A DNA stretch of 55,344 bases from an uncultured Fusobacteriaceae bacterium (GCA_947038515.1 CAMQWJ010000010.1:1-55344); one strand, 5' to 3'; positions 35,769-45,295 are shown, counted from the first letter of the stretch. Numbers and translations: made by a program. The notes: generated by a model not told the origin, from the letters alone.

Positions 35769-36296
35769 ATGGAAAACAGTTCAAAAAAAAATAAAAATAA
35801 TAAATTTTTAAAAAAAATTCAGCTCAGATATTTATTTATATTTTATTGTTTTATATCTTTTAATCTATATCCAGAAAATACTGAAATAAGTTCAGCAGAA
35901 TTTTTTGGAACAGATATTTTAGGTTATTGGATTACAAATGAAAAAGTAGGGAGTGAAGCTATTATAGAACTTAAAAGAAATCTGGATACATTTGAATATT
36001 ATGGTGTAATTGCATATATTGGGTTTCCTGAAGAAGGAAAGAAAAAAGTACCGATTTTAACTGAGGATCCCTTAATAAAAACTAAAATTATATATGGTTT
36101 TAAGTATAATTATAAAAATAAAAAATATTTAGGTGGACGTGTTTTAGATCCAACTAATGGAAATATTTATTATGCAAGGTTACGAGTGGATAACAGTGGT
36201 AAACTTGTATTAAGAGGTTCTTTAGATCCATGGTCTATATTAGGAGCCAATAGAAAATGGGAAAGAGTTAATCCAGCTGATTTGATAAAAAAATAA
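35769..36296 (+). CDS. DUF2147 family exported protein
   Basis: 175 aa. A basic N-terminus and a hydrophobic stretch (LRYLFIFYCFISFNLYP) form a signal peptide or anchor, so it should face the periplasm. The mature part fits DUF2147: ILGYWITNEKVGSEAIIELK near the start, GGRVLDPTNGNIYYARL, and the end pattern LVLRGSLDPWSILGANRKWERV split here into GSLDPWSILG and RKWERV. The family's function is unknown. It is 25 bp before the NRPS gene, so the two are probably co-transcribed. TGAGGG lies upstream of the ATG. Confidence 0.8.
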   Translation: MENSSKKNKNNKFLKKIQLRYLFIFYCFISFNLYPENTEISSAEFFGTDILGYWITNEKVGSEAIIELKRNLDTFEYYGVIAYIGFPEEGKKKVPILTEDPLIKTKIIYGFKYNYKNKKYLGGRVLDPTNGNIYYARLRVDNSGKLVLRGSLDPWSILGANRKWERVNPADLIKK

Positions 36297-36321
36297 TCTT
36301 GAAAGAATAAGAGGTAGAAAA

Positions 36322-39300
36322 ATGAAAAGACAAATATCACCAAATGAAAAAATGTATTTGGGATTTGAGAAAGAATACTCTTCCTTTTCAATAACTAGAA
36401 TTATTGAAGGGATAGGACAAATTTCATTGTTAGAACTTAAAGAAGTGGTAGAAACTGTTTCAAGGGAAATGCCAGAGACACAGCTGGTATTAAATAAAAA
36501 TATGTGGGAAAGCTCTGGTCGACTGACTTCTGTTACTACTATTGGAGAAAAATTTCTTAAGAATGGTTTTGAAAGATTGATTAATGAAAAATTTGTTTTA
36601 AAAGAGGGGCCTTTAACAAGGGTAATTTTAATAAAAAAAGAGAAAACAGAAGGATATTATATTATTTTTAGTGTACATCATGGTATTATGGATGGCGTCG
36701 GAGCAACGTTATGGATTCAAAATATTTTTCTTAAATTAAATGGTCAAAATATTGTAAAAACTAATTCTTTGCCTCGAGATATTGATCTATTAGAAACTTT
36801 AAAAGAAAAGAAAAAAAGTGATATTATCACTGTAGGAAAATATTTGCCATTAAAAAATTATATTTATGGTGAGAATAAGAGTGTAAAAGCTATAAAATTT
36901 TCCATAGAGGGAGCCCATCCAAATATTTCTTCTAAATTAATGGAGATTATACACGACTACAGTCAAGAAAAAACAAGTAGATTTATATTAACAAAAAATA
37001 TTCGTGAAACATTTTTATCAGAAGAAAAAAATACAGGGAATTTGTCTTTACCAGTATATATAGAAGTAAATGGTGAGAGATGGAACATTATATATAAAAA
37101 AATATTAGAAAAAATATTAAAAAAAGAAGATATTATCTATTCAGGATTGGAATATGGAATTTTTTCATTTTTTAGTATTAATAATATTGGAAAAGGGCTG
37201 AGATATCTTATAAAAAAATATTCGAAAAAAGGAAAAACTGCTGCCACAAGTGTTATATCAAATTTAGGAAAAATAGAGTTAAAAAAATATTCTACTTCAA
37301 GTTTTATAGCAAAAGATGTTTATAGTTTACCTGTAATAACTCCAATGGTTCCTATGTCCTTTGTAATTACAGAATTGGAGAACTCTTGTTCTATTACTCT
37401 AGGATATTATGAAAATTCATACGAAGAACGGGAAGTTTTACTATATATTGAAAAAATTAAAGAAAGTTTTGCTAATGAAAATAGTCAAAAAATTTCTCAT
37501 CAATTAGTCGAAGGGAACAAAATAGAAAATAATTTTGATTTACTAACAGAAATAAATGAACACTTATCTTTAGAGGAAATATGTGTTATAGATACAGATG
37601 AAAGAATAAAATATAGTGATATTAATAAAAAAGCAAACGAGTTAGCTGGAATACTGATTTCTATGGGAATAAAAAAAGGTGATAGAATAGTACTTCTTTT
37701 AAAACGTGATAAGTATTATATTATTTCTTTAATAGCTATTATGAAAATAGGGGCTGTTTTTATCCCTATTGATCCTGAATACCCAGAAGAACGAATAAAA
37801 TATATTTTATCTAATTCAAATAGTAAACTGATTTTGACTATAAATGAAATTTTTAAACTTTTTGAAAATACTCTATGTTTAAGTATTTTAATTGATGAAA
37901 TAAAATTACCAGAAGAAAAAATAGTTGAGATAGAATCTAATTCTTATTTACAGGAAGACCCTCTATATATTATATACACCTCTGGGAGTACAGGGAATCC
38001 TAAAGGAGTAACAATAGCATATAAAACTTTTTGTAACTATATAAATTTTTCTATTAGAAATTATGATATTGACGAGAAAACAATTTTTGGTTTTTTTACT
38101 TCAATATCCTTTGATTTATCATTGACAGCTATTTTTACCACATTATGCTGTGGAGGTAAATTAGAAATGTTTAAAGAAAGAGTTGATGCAGGTTATTTAA
38201 AGAAAATTTTTGAAAATAGTGAAATGAATTCAATGAAAATTACACCAACTCATTTGGATATGATAAATGCTCTTAGTAATGGTGAGAAAAAAATGAAACT
38301 AATTATAGTTGGTGGGGAACAGCTAAGACGAGAAACGGCTAAAAAGGCACAAGAAAATTTTGGTATTAACTGTAAAATTATTAATGAATACGGTCCTACC
38401 GAAACAACTGTTGGAAGTGTATTTCATATTTTTGATATTCTTGAAGATACAAAGGAGACAGTTCCAATAGGACTTCCTATTGATAATTGTGAAGTTCTGT
38501 TGGAAAAAAAAGAAGATGAAAAAGTAGGGGAACTCCTTATAGGTGGAGATTGTTTAGGAAAAGGCTATTGGGATAATGCGACTGAAACTTCTAAAAAATT
38601 TATTGATATTGAAGGAAAAAAATATTATAGAAGTGGTGATATCTGTGTTCTTAACTCTCAAAAAAAACTTGATTTTATTGAAAGAAAAGATTCACAAGTG
38701 AAAATCAGAGGGTATAGAATTGAGATAGAAGAAATAGAAGTAGCAATGGAAAAACTTGTTTTTGTTGAAAGAGCAAAAGTATTCCCAAATGCAAATAATT
38801 CATTATTAATTTGTACATATATTAATAATGAAATGAGAGAAAATGGTACTTTAATCGAAAATAGAAAAATAGAAGAAAAAATAAGAGAAGAATTAGAAAA
38901 AACATTACCTAAATATATGATTCCAAACTCTTTTATTCCAGTAGGAAACTTTCCTTTGACAGATAATGGAAAGTTAGATATGAAAAAAATAAAAAAAGTA
39001 GTTTTAGAGAATCAAGAAATAGAAAATTTAGATTTGAGTGATGAAGAAATTATAATAGTGGGGATTGTAGAAGATATATTAGAAAGAAAAGTTTTAGAAG
39101 AAGAACTTTTTTATTCAATATATCAATTGGGAGGAGATTCTCTTTTCATGGTCAGGCTTATTAATGAATTAGAAAGTAAATGTTTTAAGACTGTCAAGGA
39201 AAGAGAAGTATTAAACAATAATTTGGATAAACTTATTGTTGAGCCAACCCTTGTTGTAATAAAAAATATATTACTTGAAGCAAAAAAAACAAATATTTAA
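36322..39300 (+). CDS. Single-module NRPS: condensation-like, adenylation (predicted Asn), carrier
   Basis: 992 aa. Residues 1 to about 400 form a condensation/acyltransferase-like domain with HHGIMDG intact (119-125) and ATSVISNLG, a pattern shared with alcohol-acetyltransferase-type members. Residues about 410-890 are an adenylation domain: A3 YTSGSTGNPKG (552-562), FDLS (597-600), NEYGPTETT, YRSGD, and A10 Lys884. Specificity positions by alignment with GrsA are D598 L599 T602 K639 I662 G664 E689 V697 G698 K884. This is DLTKIGEVGK, against DLTKLGEVGK for asparagine. The carrier domain follows with Ser940 in LGGDSL. There is no thioesterase, reductase or epimerase. AGGTAG precedes the ATG. 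No Sfp-type transferase is in the window. The product is unknown; acyl-Asn-type is inferred. Confidence 0.92.
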   Translation: MKRQISPNEKMYLGFEKEYSSFSITRIIEGIGQISLLELKEVVETVSREMPETQLVLNKNMWESSGRLTSVTTIGEKFLKNGFERLINEKFVLKEGPLTRVILIKKEKTEGYYIIFSVHHGIMDGVGATLWIQNIFLKLNGQNIVKTNSLPRDIDLLETLKEKKKSDIITVGKYLPLKNYIYGENKSVKAIKFSIEGAHPNISSKLMEIIHDYSQEKTSRFILTKNIRETFLSEEKNTGNLSLPVYIEVNGERWNIIYKKILEKILKKEDIIYSGLEYGIFSFFSINNIGKGLRYLIKKYSKKGKTAATSVISNLGKIELKKYSTSSFIAKDVYSLPVITPMVPMSFVITELENSCSITLGYYENSYEEREVLLYIEKIKESFANENSQKISHQLVEGNKIENNFDLLTEINEHLSLEEICVIDTDERIKYSDINKKANELAGILISMGIKKGDRIVLLLKRDKYYIISLIAIMKIGAVFIPIDPEYPEERIKYILSNSNSKLILTINEIFKLFENTLCLSILIDEIKLPEEKIVEIESNSYLQEDPLYIIYTSGSTGNPKGVTIAYKTFCNYINFSIRNYDIDEKTIFGFFTSISFDLSLTAIFTTLCCGGKLEMFKERVDAGYLKKIFENSEMNSMKITPTHLDMINALSNGEKKMKLIIVGGEQLRRETAKKAQENFGINCKIINEYGPTETTVGSVFHIFDILEDTKETVPIGLPIDNCEVLLEKKEDEKVGELLIGGDCLGKGYWDNATETSKKFIDIEGKKYYRSGDICVLNSQKKLDFIERKDSQVKIRGYRIEIEEIEVAMEKLVFVERAKVFPNANNSLLICTYINNEMRENGTLIENRKIEEKIREELEKTLPKYMIPNSFIPVGNFPLTDNGKLDMKKIKKVVLENQEIENLDLSDEEIIIVGIVEDILERKVLEEELFYSIYQLGGDSLFMVRLINELESKCFKTVKEREVLNNNLDKLIVEPTLVVIKNILLEAKKTNI

Positions 39301-39322
39301 CATAAAAAAATAGGAGGAAAAA

Positions 39323-40042
39323 ATGAAAAAAATATTTAAAATTACTAAAATATTGGTTATGATTTTTTTATTAAATACTATAACACAGAGTAAAACTATA
39401 ATTGTAGGAACTAATGCTGAGTTTGCTCCATTCGAGTATCTAGATGAAAATAAAATTGTTGGTTTTGATATTGAGTTAGTCCAAGAGATTGGAAAAAGAT
39501 TAAATAGACCAATTAAAATAAAAAATTTGTCATTTGATGGACTTATTCCTGCACTACAAGTTGGGAAAGTAGACCTTCTAATAGCTGGAATGACAAAAAC
39601 TCCTGAAAGAGCAAAGTTTGTAGGATTTACAAATGATTATTTTGTGGCTAAACAAGTTTTAATTGTGAGAAAAGATGCAGTAGAGCCCAAAAAAGTAGAA
39701 GAATTAAAGGGACAAAAAGTTGGAGTAATCCTAGGCTTTACAGGTGATTTAATTATAACTAAAATTCCAGAGATAAAATCTGAAAAATATAATACTATTT
39801 TCTCTGCAATAATGGCTCTTAATACTGGAAAAGTTGATAGTATAATAGTGGATTCTGCTCCTGCAAAAAGTTATGTTGCGGAAAATAAAAAATTGAAAAT
39901 AGTTGAAATAGAGAGTGCTGAAGAGAAGTATGCAATTGCAGGAAAGAAAAATTCACCACTACTTGAAGAAATTAATGTTATTTTAGCAGAAATGCTTAAA
40001 GATGGAACATATGATAAAATAGTTAAAAAATATTTTAAATAA
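39323..40042 (+). CDS. Amino-acid ABC transporter substrate-binding protein (family 3), orphan
   Basis: 239 aa with a cleavable signal peptide (about 1-24), so periplasmic. IIVGTNAEFAPFEYLDENKIVGFDIEL (start quoted as GTNAEFAPFEYLDE), then FDGLIPALQVGKVDLLIAGMT and VGVILGFTGD are typical of polar amino-acid binders. No permease or ATPase gene adjoins it. It lies 22 bp after the NRPS gene with AGGAGG upstream, so it is probably in the same transcript. It may supply an amino acid or bind the product; this is inference. Confidence 0.85.
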   Translation: MKKIFKITKILVMIFLLNTITQSKTIIVGTNAEFAPFEYLDENKIVGFDIELVQEIGKRLNRPIKIKNLSFDGLIPALQVGKVDLLIAGMTKTPERAKFVGFTNDYFVAKQVLIVRKDAVEPKKVEELKGQKVGVILGFTGDLIITKIPEIKSEKYNTIFSAIMALNTGKVDSIIVDSAPAKSYVAENKKLKIVEIESAEEKYAIAGKKNSPLLEEINVILAEMLKDGTYDKIVKKYFK

Positions 40043-40092
40043 TAGAAGATAAGTAAGAGATAGATTTTAGGAGGAGTAAAAAAAGGAGAAAA

Positions 40093-40872
40093 ATGCAATT
40101 AATTCCATTAATTGAAGATTCAAAAGTTAAAAAGTTTAAAGAAGAAAAAGGATTAAGTCTCTTCATACAAACGAAGGGAGTAAAAATAATTTTTGATACT
40201 GGATCTTCTAAAAAATTTATTGAAAATGCTGAAAAATTAGAAATAAAAATGGATGAAATTGATTATTTTATAATATCACATGGTCATAGAGATCATTGTG
40301 GTGGACTACAATATTTAGACTCCAGAATCAAAACTTCTAAATCAATAATTTTAGAAAAAAGATGTCTCAATAGAGAATTTTTCTTTAATTTTATGGGTAT
40401 TAGAAAAAAAATAGGAAAAAATGATTATGAAATTAATGGGATTGAATTTAAGGATTTATTTAAAATAACAGATGAATTATATTTAATAAAAACTTTAAAA
40501 AAAGAAAAAAATTCAAAGTTTGAAGTGGGTGGGAAAATAGATGATTTCAATCATGAAATTCATTTAGTGGTATTAGAAAGTAATCATATAAATGTGATTA
40601 CAGGATGCTGTCATTCAGGAATTTTTAACTTAATAGATAGTTTGAAGGAATATTTTCCTAGTAAAAAAATTAATGCGATTATAGGAGGACTTCATACAAG
40701 AAGTTATATATTACATCCAATAAAATTGATTAAATTAATTTTAAAACTAAATAAGTATAAAGAAACAAAATTAATTTTAGGTCACTGTACTGGAAAATTT
40801 ACTATGTTTTTATTTTCAATATTTAAAAAAAATAGCCTTAAAATTAAAATAGGAAAAGAATATATTGTCTAA
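40093..40872 (+). CDS. MBL-fold metallo-hydrolase (COG1237-like)
   Basis: 259 aa, cytoplasmic. Metal ligands are in HGHRDH at residues 63-68, with further His in ITGCCHSGIFN and IIGGLHTRS, and a C-terminal LILGHCTG. FDTGSS precedes the metal motif. The pattern fits the COG1237 branch, which includes enzymes acting on dihydropterin or nucleotide-like esters. It is 50 bp after the binding-protein gene with AGGAG sites upstream, likely the last gene of the NRPS unit. It could act in release or tailoring of the carrier-bound product, but nothing in the sequence proves this. Confidence 0.85.
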   Translation: MQLIPLIEDSKVKKFKEEKGLSLFIQTKGVKIIFDTGSSKKFIENAEKLEIKMDEIDYFIISHGHRDHCGGLQYLDSRIKTSKSIILEKRCLNREFFFNFMGIRKKIGKNDYEINGIEFKDLFKITDELYLIKTLKKEKNSKFEVGGKIDDFNHEIHLVVLESNHINVITGCCHSGIFNLIDSLKEYFPSKKINAIIGGLHTRSYILHPIKLIKLILKLNKYKETKLILGHCTGKFTMFLFSIFKKNSLKIKIGKEYIV

Positions 40873-41043
40873 AAATAAAATAATAGTGTTGATAGTCTTA
40901 AGAATCAAAATATAAATTATAGAGACTAAAATAAAACTTTAATTTTCAAAAATTTAGGGAGTATTAAAATTAAATAAGTGCATCATTATATTATAAATAA
41001 ATTTAGAATATAATGAAAAGAAATTATAAAGATAGGAGAAAAA

Positions 41044-42741
41044 ATGAAATTTAAAAAATATGCAATGGTAGGAATAATTTTAATATTATGTGGTTGTTCC
41101 GCTCAGATTATAAAAGAGCCAACTTATGAAAAAAACAAGATAACTTATACAGTAACAGAAAATAAGCCTGTGAATGGGATAGTAGAAATAGAAAGAAATA
41201 GAGGGAACGAGTACTTCACTTATAAAAAAGGAAAGCTGATTAATTTTAAAAAAATAGATTCAAGTGGTCAATTAATAGAAGAAATTAATTATGATTCTAT
41301 GAGCCTGTTCCACGGAAAAAATTTGAAAGGAACTAGTATTAAAAAATATAATCATGGAGTGCTTGAAGAGGAGACACAAAATGGAGAAATAATAAAATAT
41401 TATGATGGTACAGTAGATGGTCAAGTAAAGAGAAGAGGAGTAATAAAGTTCTATGATAAGGGAATAGAAGTAGAAGAGGCTCCAAAAAAGAAAAAGATTT
41501 TAAAATCAAAAATGGTTTGGGGCGAGATACCAGAAAAAAATTATACTGGAGAATTATACTTTACTCCTATATCCTTAAAAAAATATTATTGGAATAATGA
41601 TAAGTTAGAAATAAGAGGATATGAAAATGGAGAGTTAAAATATGTTAAATTATACAATGAAGATGGAAAGAAGATGGTTGAATCTTATGTTGAAAATGGT
41701 GATATAAAAAGTATATCTAGTTACTTAAGGTATGAAAATGGAGTTGTTCAGGATAAAGCATCCTTTGATGAAAACGGTAATATAAATGGAATAAGATTAA
41801 ATTTAACTTATACTAGCATGAAAACAGAAACATATAAAAATGGAATTTTGCATGGTGAAGCTAAATCAGTTAGTTTACACAATAAAAAGGACCTTCTTGT
41901 AGGAACTTATAGATTAGGGATTTTTACTGGTGTCAGAGGTGATCTCAATTATATTGATGGTTTTGAGAGTAAAAAAGTTCCTATAGCTCCTTCTTTATCT
42001 TTAGATTTAAAAGAAAAAGTTGAGGGAGAAAACTTTACTGGATTAGTTAAAAGAAAAAATAAAAAGAAAAATATAATAATTGATGAGTATGATAATGGTG
42101 GAATAATTAAGAGTTATAATTATAATGAAGAGAAATTAAAAGTAATTACTTTTTTAGATAAAAGAGTAAGTGAAGTATCTTCTGATACTGATGTTAAATA
42201 TCCAAAAAGGCGTTATATGGAAGAAATTTACTGTGATGGCTTTTTATTAAACAGATCTTATTATGACTCAAATGGAAGACTAAATGGAGAGTATCTCTCT
42301 GTACCGCATAAAGGGTCTGTAAGTAAAGGAAAAGCACTAAATGGCTTAATAGATGGAATAATGACACATTACCATGGAGATAAAATTATAAGTATTGATA
42401 AATATAGAAAAGGAAAAACTTATACCAGAACGGGCTATCACAACTATTCAAAAGGAATAATATCTGAAAAAAGTAAAGGAGCATATGATAAGAAAAATAA
42501 TACGTGGATATTTGTAGGAACACACTATCAATATTCAGAGGATGGTAAGTTAAAAACTAAAATAGAATATGGAAATGAGGTCTCTTTTGAAAAAAAAGCC
42601 TATTATACTGATTATTATGATGGGAAAAAAATAAAAGCAAAATATACAAAGGATTATCGAGGATATAGATTTATAGGAGAAAAAAAAACCTATGATAAAA
42701 AAGGAAGAAGAATTAAAACATCGGAAATAAATTTTTTATAA
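41044..42741 (+). CDS. Large lipoprotein with MORN-like repeats
   Basis: 565 aa. The signal peptide ends in the lipobox LCGC-S, so it is a lipoprotein. The rest is made of repeated short units with the form Y-x-N/D-G-x-L/I and GE-type turns (for example YENGELKYVKLY, YKNGILHGEAKS, YDNGGIIKSYNY), like the MORN/YwqK variant repeats. Such repeats make extended beta structures, but no enzymatic role is known. It is separated from both neighbours (171 bp before, 219 bp after with a terminator), with a possible -10 TATAAT at 41009-41014 and GATAGGAG upstream. Its place between NRPS and efflux operon is suggestive only. Confidence 0.8.
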   Translation: MKFKKYAMVGIILILCGCSAQIIKEPTYEKNKITYTVTENKPVNGIVEIERNRGNEYFTYKKGKLINFKKIDSSGQLIEEINYDSMSLFHGKNLKGTSIKKYNHGVLEEETQNGEIIKYYDGTVDGQVKRRGVIKFYDKGIEVEEAPKKKKILKSKMVWGEIPEKNYTGELYFTPISLKKYYWNNDKLEIRGYENGELKYVKLYNEDGKKMVESYVENGDIKSISSYLRYENGVVQDKASFDENGNINGIRLNLTYTSMKTETYKNGILHGEAKSVSLHNKKDLLVGTYRLGIFTGVRGDLNYIDGFESKKVPIAPSLSLDLKEKVEGENFTGLVKRKNKKKNIIIDEYDNGGIIKSYNYNEEKLKVITFLDKRVSEVSSDTDVKYPKRRYMEEIYCDGFLLNRSYYDSNGRLNGEYLSVPHKGSVSKGKALNGLIDGIMTHYHGDKIISIDKYRKGKTYTRTGYHNYSKGIISEKSKGAYDKKNNTWIFVGTHYQYSEDGKLKTKIEYGNEVSFEKKAYYTDYYDGKKIKAKYTKDYRGYRFIGEKKTYDKKGRRIKTSEINFL

Positions 42742-42834
42742 ATAAATTTTATTATTTATAATAATTTCTATGGTTTCTATAAATAATAGAAAAATAATAA
42801 ATGGTAAAAAACTATAAAATAAAATTACCTTTGA

Positions 42835-42873
42835 GAAAGAAGTCTATAAAAATAAATTTATAGACTTCTTTTC
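42835..42873 (+). terminator. Terminator after the MORN-like lipoprotein gene
   Basis: A 16-bp stem (42835-42850 with 42857-42872, loop AATAAA) with T-rich 3' arm. It separates the lipoprotein gene from the efflux operon. Confidence 0.85.
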
Positions 42874-42960
42874 ATATTAAAAATTGTTTTTTGATTGTCA
42901 CTAATTTGACATTCAATTATGTTAATATAAAGTATAAATATAAAAACTTGAGGAGAAATT

Positions 42961-44235
42961 ATGAAAAAATATATACTTTTATTATGTTTAGTAACACAAA
43001 TGTTATTTTCAAAAGAAGTAGATTTAGATGGTCTTATCGAGGAATTAAATATCACCTCTTATGAAAATGAAATATATAAAATCCGACAAGAAAGAGATGA
43101 AAAAAGAAAAGAAATTTATACGTTAGACTCCTTTAATGGGATTACAACAACTGTTGAAGGGGAATATAATAAACAAGACAGTATATATAAGTACAAAGGA
43201 AGAGCTGAATATGGTGGTTTCTATATAGAGGCTGAAAGATGGAGGGATTCAGAAATTAGTTATAGTTATGGAGTGGAGAAAAATATTAAAGATCTAATAT
43301 TTTCTAAAAATGATAGTAATTTAGAAAAATTAGAATTAAATAAAAGAATTACATCAATTGATTTTCAAAATAATTTGCAATTACAAAAAATAGAATTAAT
43401 AGATTTATATAAAGATTATAAAGAAGTAGAACTTGAAATCGAAATAAGAAAAAATGCTTTGAAAACTTTAAAAAAAGAAAAAAAGATTTTAAGTAAATCT
43501 TATGAGATGGGAGCAATTGCAACAATAGAATTAGACTCATTATTATATAGCTATAAAAATATTGAATTAGAAATTGAAAATTTAAAAAAAGAAAGTGTAA
43601 ATTTAAAAAAACAATTTACTTATTTATTTAAAATAGATTTAAATAATAAAAAGTTAAAAAAAATAAGGCACTTAAAATTAAATTTGGCTAATTATATAGA
43701 AAATATAGGGGAAATAAATTTTGAAAAAATGAAGCTTGAGACAGAAATAATAGAAAAAAATGTTAAATATTTAAAATATAATAAGAAAATACCAGAATTT
43801 TTTTTAGGTGTAGAAAGAAATGAAGAGATTAATGATAATAATGAAGAAATTAAAGATAATAGAGTATTTATTAAATTAAGTAAAGATATTTTTTATAAAA
43901 GTGTAGAGTTGGAAGATGAAAAAAGTTATTTAGTGGAAGCAAAAATTAATTTAAGTGAGAAAAATTTGGAGATAAAAAATGAAAGATTAAAATTAGAAAA
44001 AGAATTTTTTGAACTTTCAAAGAATGTAGAAGTTCTTTCTAATGATAGAGCTTTGGAAGAGTCAAAGTATAAATTGAAAAAATTAGAAAATATATTAGGC
44101 AAAATTGGTTATATAGATGTTATGGAATCATTTAATGATTATTTAGAGTTGAAAATTCAAGAGGAAAAATCTAAAAATACTTTAAAAGCATTTATTTATA
44201 TTATAAAAATAAGAGGAGAAGAAAAGAAGATATGA
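42961..44235 (+). CDS. TolC-family outer-membrane efflux protein
   Basis: 424 aa with a signal peptide (about 1-17, MKKYILLLCLVTQMLFS). The mature part is dominated by long charged coiled-coil stretches (about 110-230 and 330-415) typical of the periplasmic tunnel of TolC-type proteins, and has the family-like turn SYEMGAIATIELDSLLYSY in the middle. It would form the outer-membrane duct for the following adaptor and MacB-type pump. TTGAGGAG lies upstream. The stop overlaps the adaptor start by 4 bp. Sequence is divergent, so assignment leans on context. Confidence 0.8.
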   Translation: MKKYILLLCLVTQMLFSKEVDLDGLIEELNITSYENEIYKIRQERDEKRKEIYTLDSFNGITTTVEGEYNKQDSIYKYKGRAEYGGFYIEAERWRDSEISYSYGVEKNIKDLIFSKNDSNLEKLELNKRITSIDFQNNLQLQKIELIDLYKDYKEVELEIEIRKNALKTLKKEKKILSKSYEMGAIATIELDSLLYSYKNIELEIENLKKESVNLKKQFTYLFKIDLNNKKLKKIRHLKLNLANYIENIGEINFEKMKLETEIIEKNVKYLKYNKKIPEFFLGVERNEEINDNNEEIKDNRVFIKLSKDIFYKSVELEDEKSYLVEAKINLSEKNLEIKNERLKLEKEFFELSKNVEVLSNDRALEESKYKLKKLENILGKIGYIDVMESFNDYLELKIQEEKSKNTLKAFIYIIKIRGEEKKI

Positions 44236-45272
44236 AGAAAATAACAGTAATCTTTATAACTATATTGTTTTTAGTAGGGTGTGGGAAAGAAAGTAAAAAA
44301 GAAGATAATAATGTTACATATAGTGTTGAAACTGTGGAAGATGCTCCTACAGTTGGATATATTAATGTGGATGGAAAGATAGAAGCTAAAGATACACTAG
44401 GGGTCTTTGTTGATAAAAAATTAAAAGTTAAAGAAGTTTTTGTCCAAGAGGGAGATTATGTAAAAAAAGGTCAGTTATTAATGACTTTTGATGAAAGTGA
44501 AAGAAATAATATAAAGAGAGAGTTAGAAAAAGAAAACTTGGCTATTTCTAAGCTAAAAAGAGATTATAATGTAGAAATTGAATTAAATAAATTAGGTGGA
44601 AGCTCAAATAACTATATAAAAGATCTGTATGAGCAGATACGAACTAAAAGTCTAACAATAGAAACTTTAAGTGAAGATTTAGAAAAAACTACTGAAAAAA
44701 TCTTAAGTCCAGTTAGTGGAACAATAACAACTTTATTAGCCCAAGAGAATTATTCAGTAAATACTGATGAAGCACTGTTAATGTTAGCTGATTTATCAGA
44801 TATGAAAATAATTTTAGAAGTTCCTGAGTATGAAGTTAAAAATATATATTTAAATCAGACTTTAGTAATAAAACCCGAAGTCTTTGAAAAGAAAAAATCT
44901 TATAAGGGTAAAATTGTTAAAATTTCAAAAATCTCTATAGTATCAGCAAAAACTTCTGATAATGTGTTAGAAGTTGAGGTAAAAACTGATGAGGTTATTC
45001 CATTTATTGTTCCAGGTTTCAAAGTATCAGCAACTATTTATTTGACTGGAGATAGTAAAGGGATATTAGTTAAGAAAACAGCATTATTGTATAAAGATAA
45101 TAAATATTTTATGTTTATTATCAATTCTGAAAATATCATTGAAGAGAGAGAAGTCGCCTATCGGGAATTAAAAGGTGATAAAATAGAAATTATAAAGGGA
45201 ATAAAAAAAGAAGAAAAGTATATAGCAAATCCAACATTAAATCTAGTTACAGGAACTAAAATTAAAGTATAA
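44232..45272 (+). CDS. Periplasmic adaptor (HlyD/MacA-type) lipoprotein
   Basis: 346 aa. Signal peptide with lipobox LVGC-G gives a lipid-anchored periplasmic protein. The order is typical of adaptors: VDGKIEAKDTLGVFVDKKLK, the half-lipoyl segment VKEVFVQEGDYVKKGQLLMTF, a short helical hairpin (about 95-150), the second half-lipoyl ILSPVSGTITTLL, then beta-barrel domains. It links the MacB-type ABC pump to the TolC-like duct. It overlaps the TolC-type gene (ATGA) and is followed 23 bp later by the ATPase gene. Confidence 0.9.
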   Translation: MKKITVIFITILFLVGCGKESKKEDNNVTYSVETVEDAPTVGYINVDGKIEAKDTLGVFVDKKLKVKEVFVQEGDYVKKGQLLMTFDESERNNIKRELEKENLAISKLKRDYNVEIELNKLGGSSNNYIKDLYEQIRTKSLTIETLSEDLEKTTEKILSPVSGTITTLLAQENYSVNTDEALLMLADLSDMKIILEVPEYEVKNIYLNQTLVIKPEVFEKKKSYKGKIVKISKISIVSAKTSDNVLEVEVKTDEVIPFIVPGFKVSATIYLTGDSKGILVKKTALLYKDNKYFMFIINSENIIEEREVAYRELKGDKIEIIKGIKKEEKYIANPTLNLVTGTKIKV

Positions 45273-45295
45273 AAAAATATAATAAGAGGTAATAA

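Noticed and set aside
39323-40042. Part of a full amino-acid ABC importer
   Set aside because: No permease or ATPase of that family is adjacent; the ABC genes at 45296-47199 are of the exporter class.
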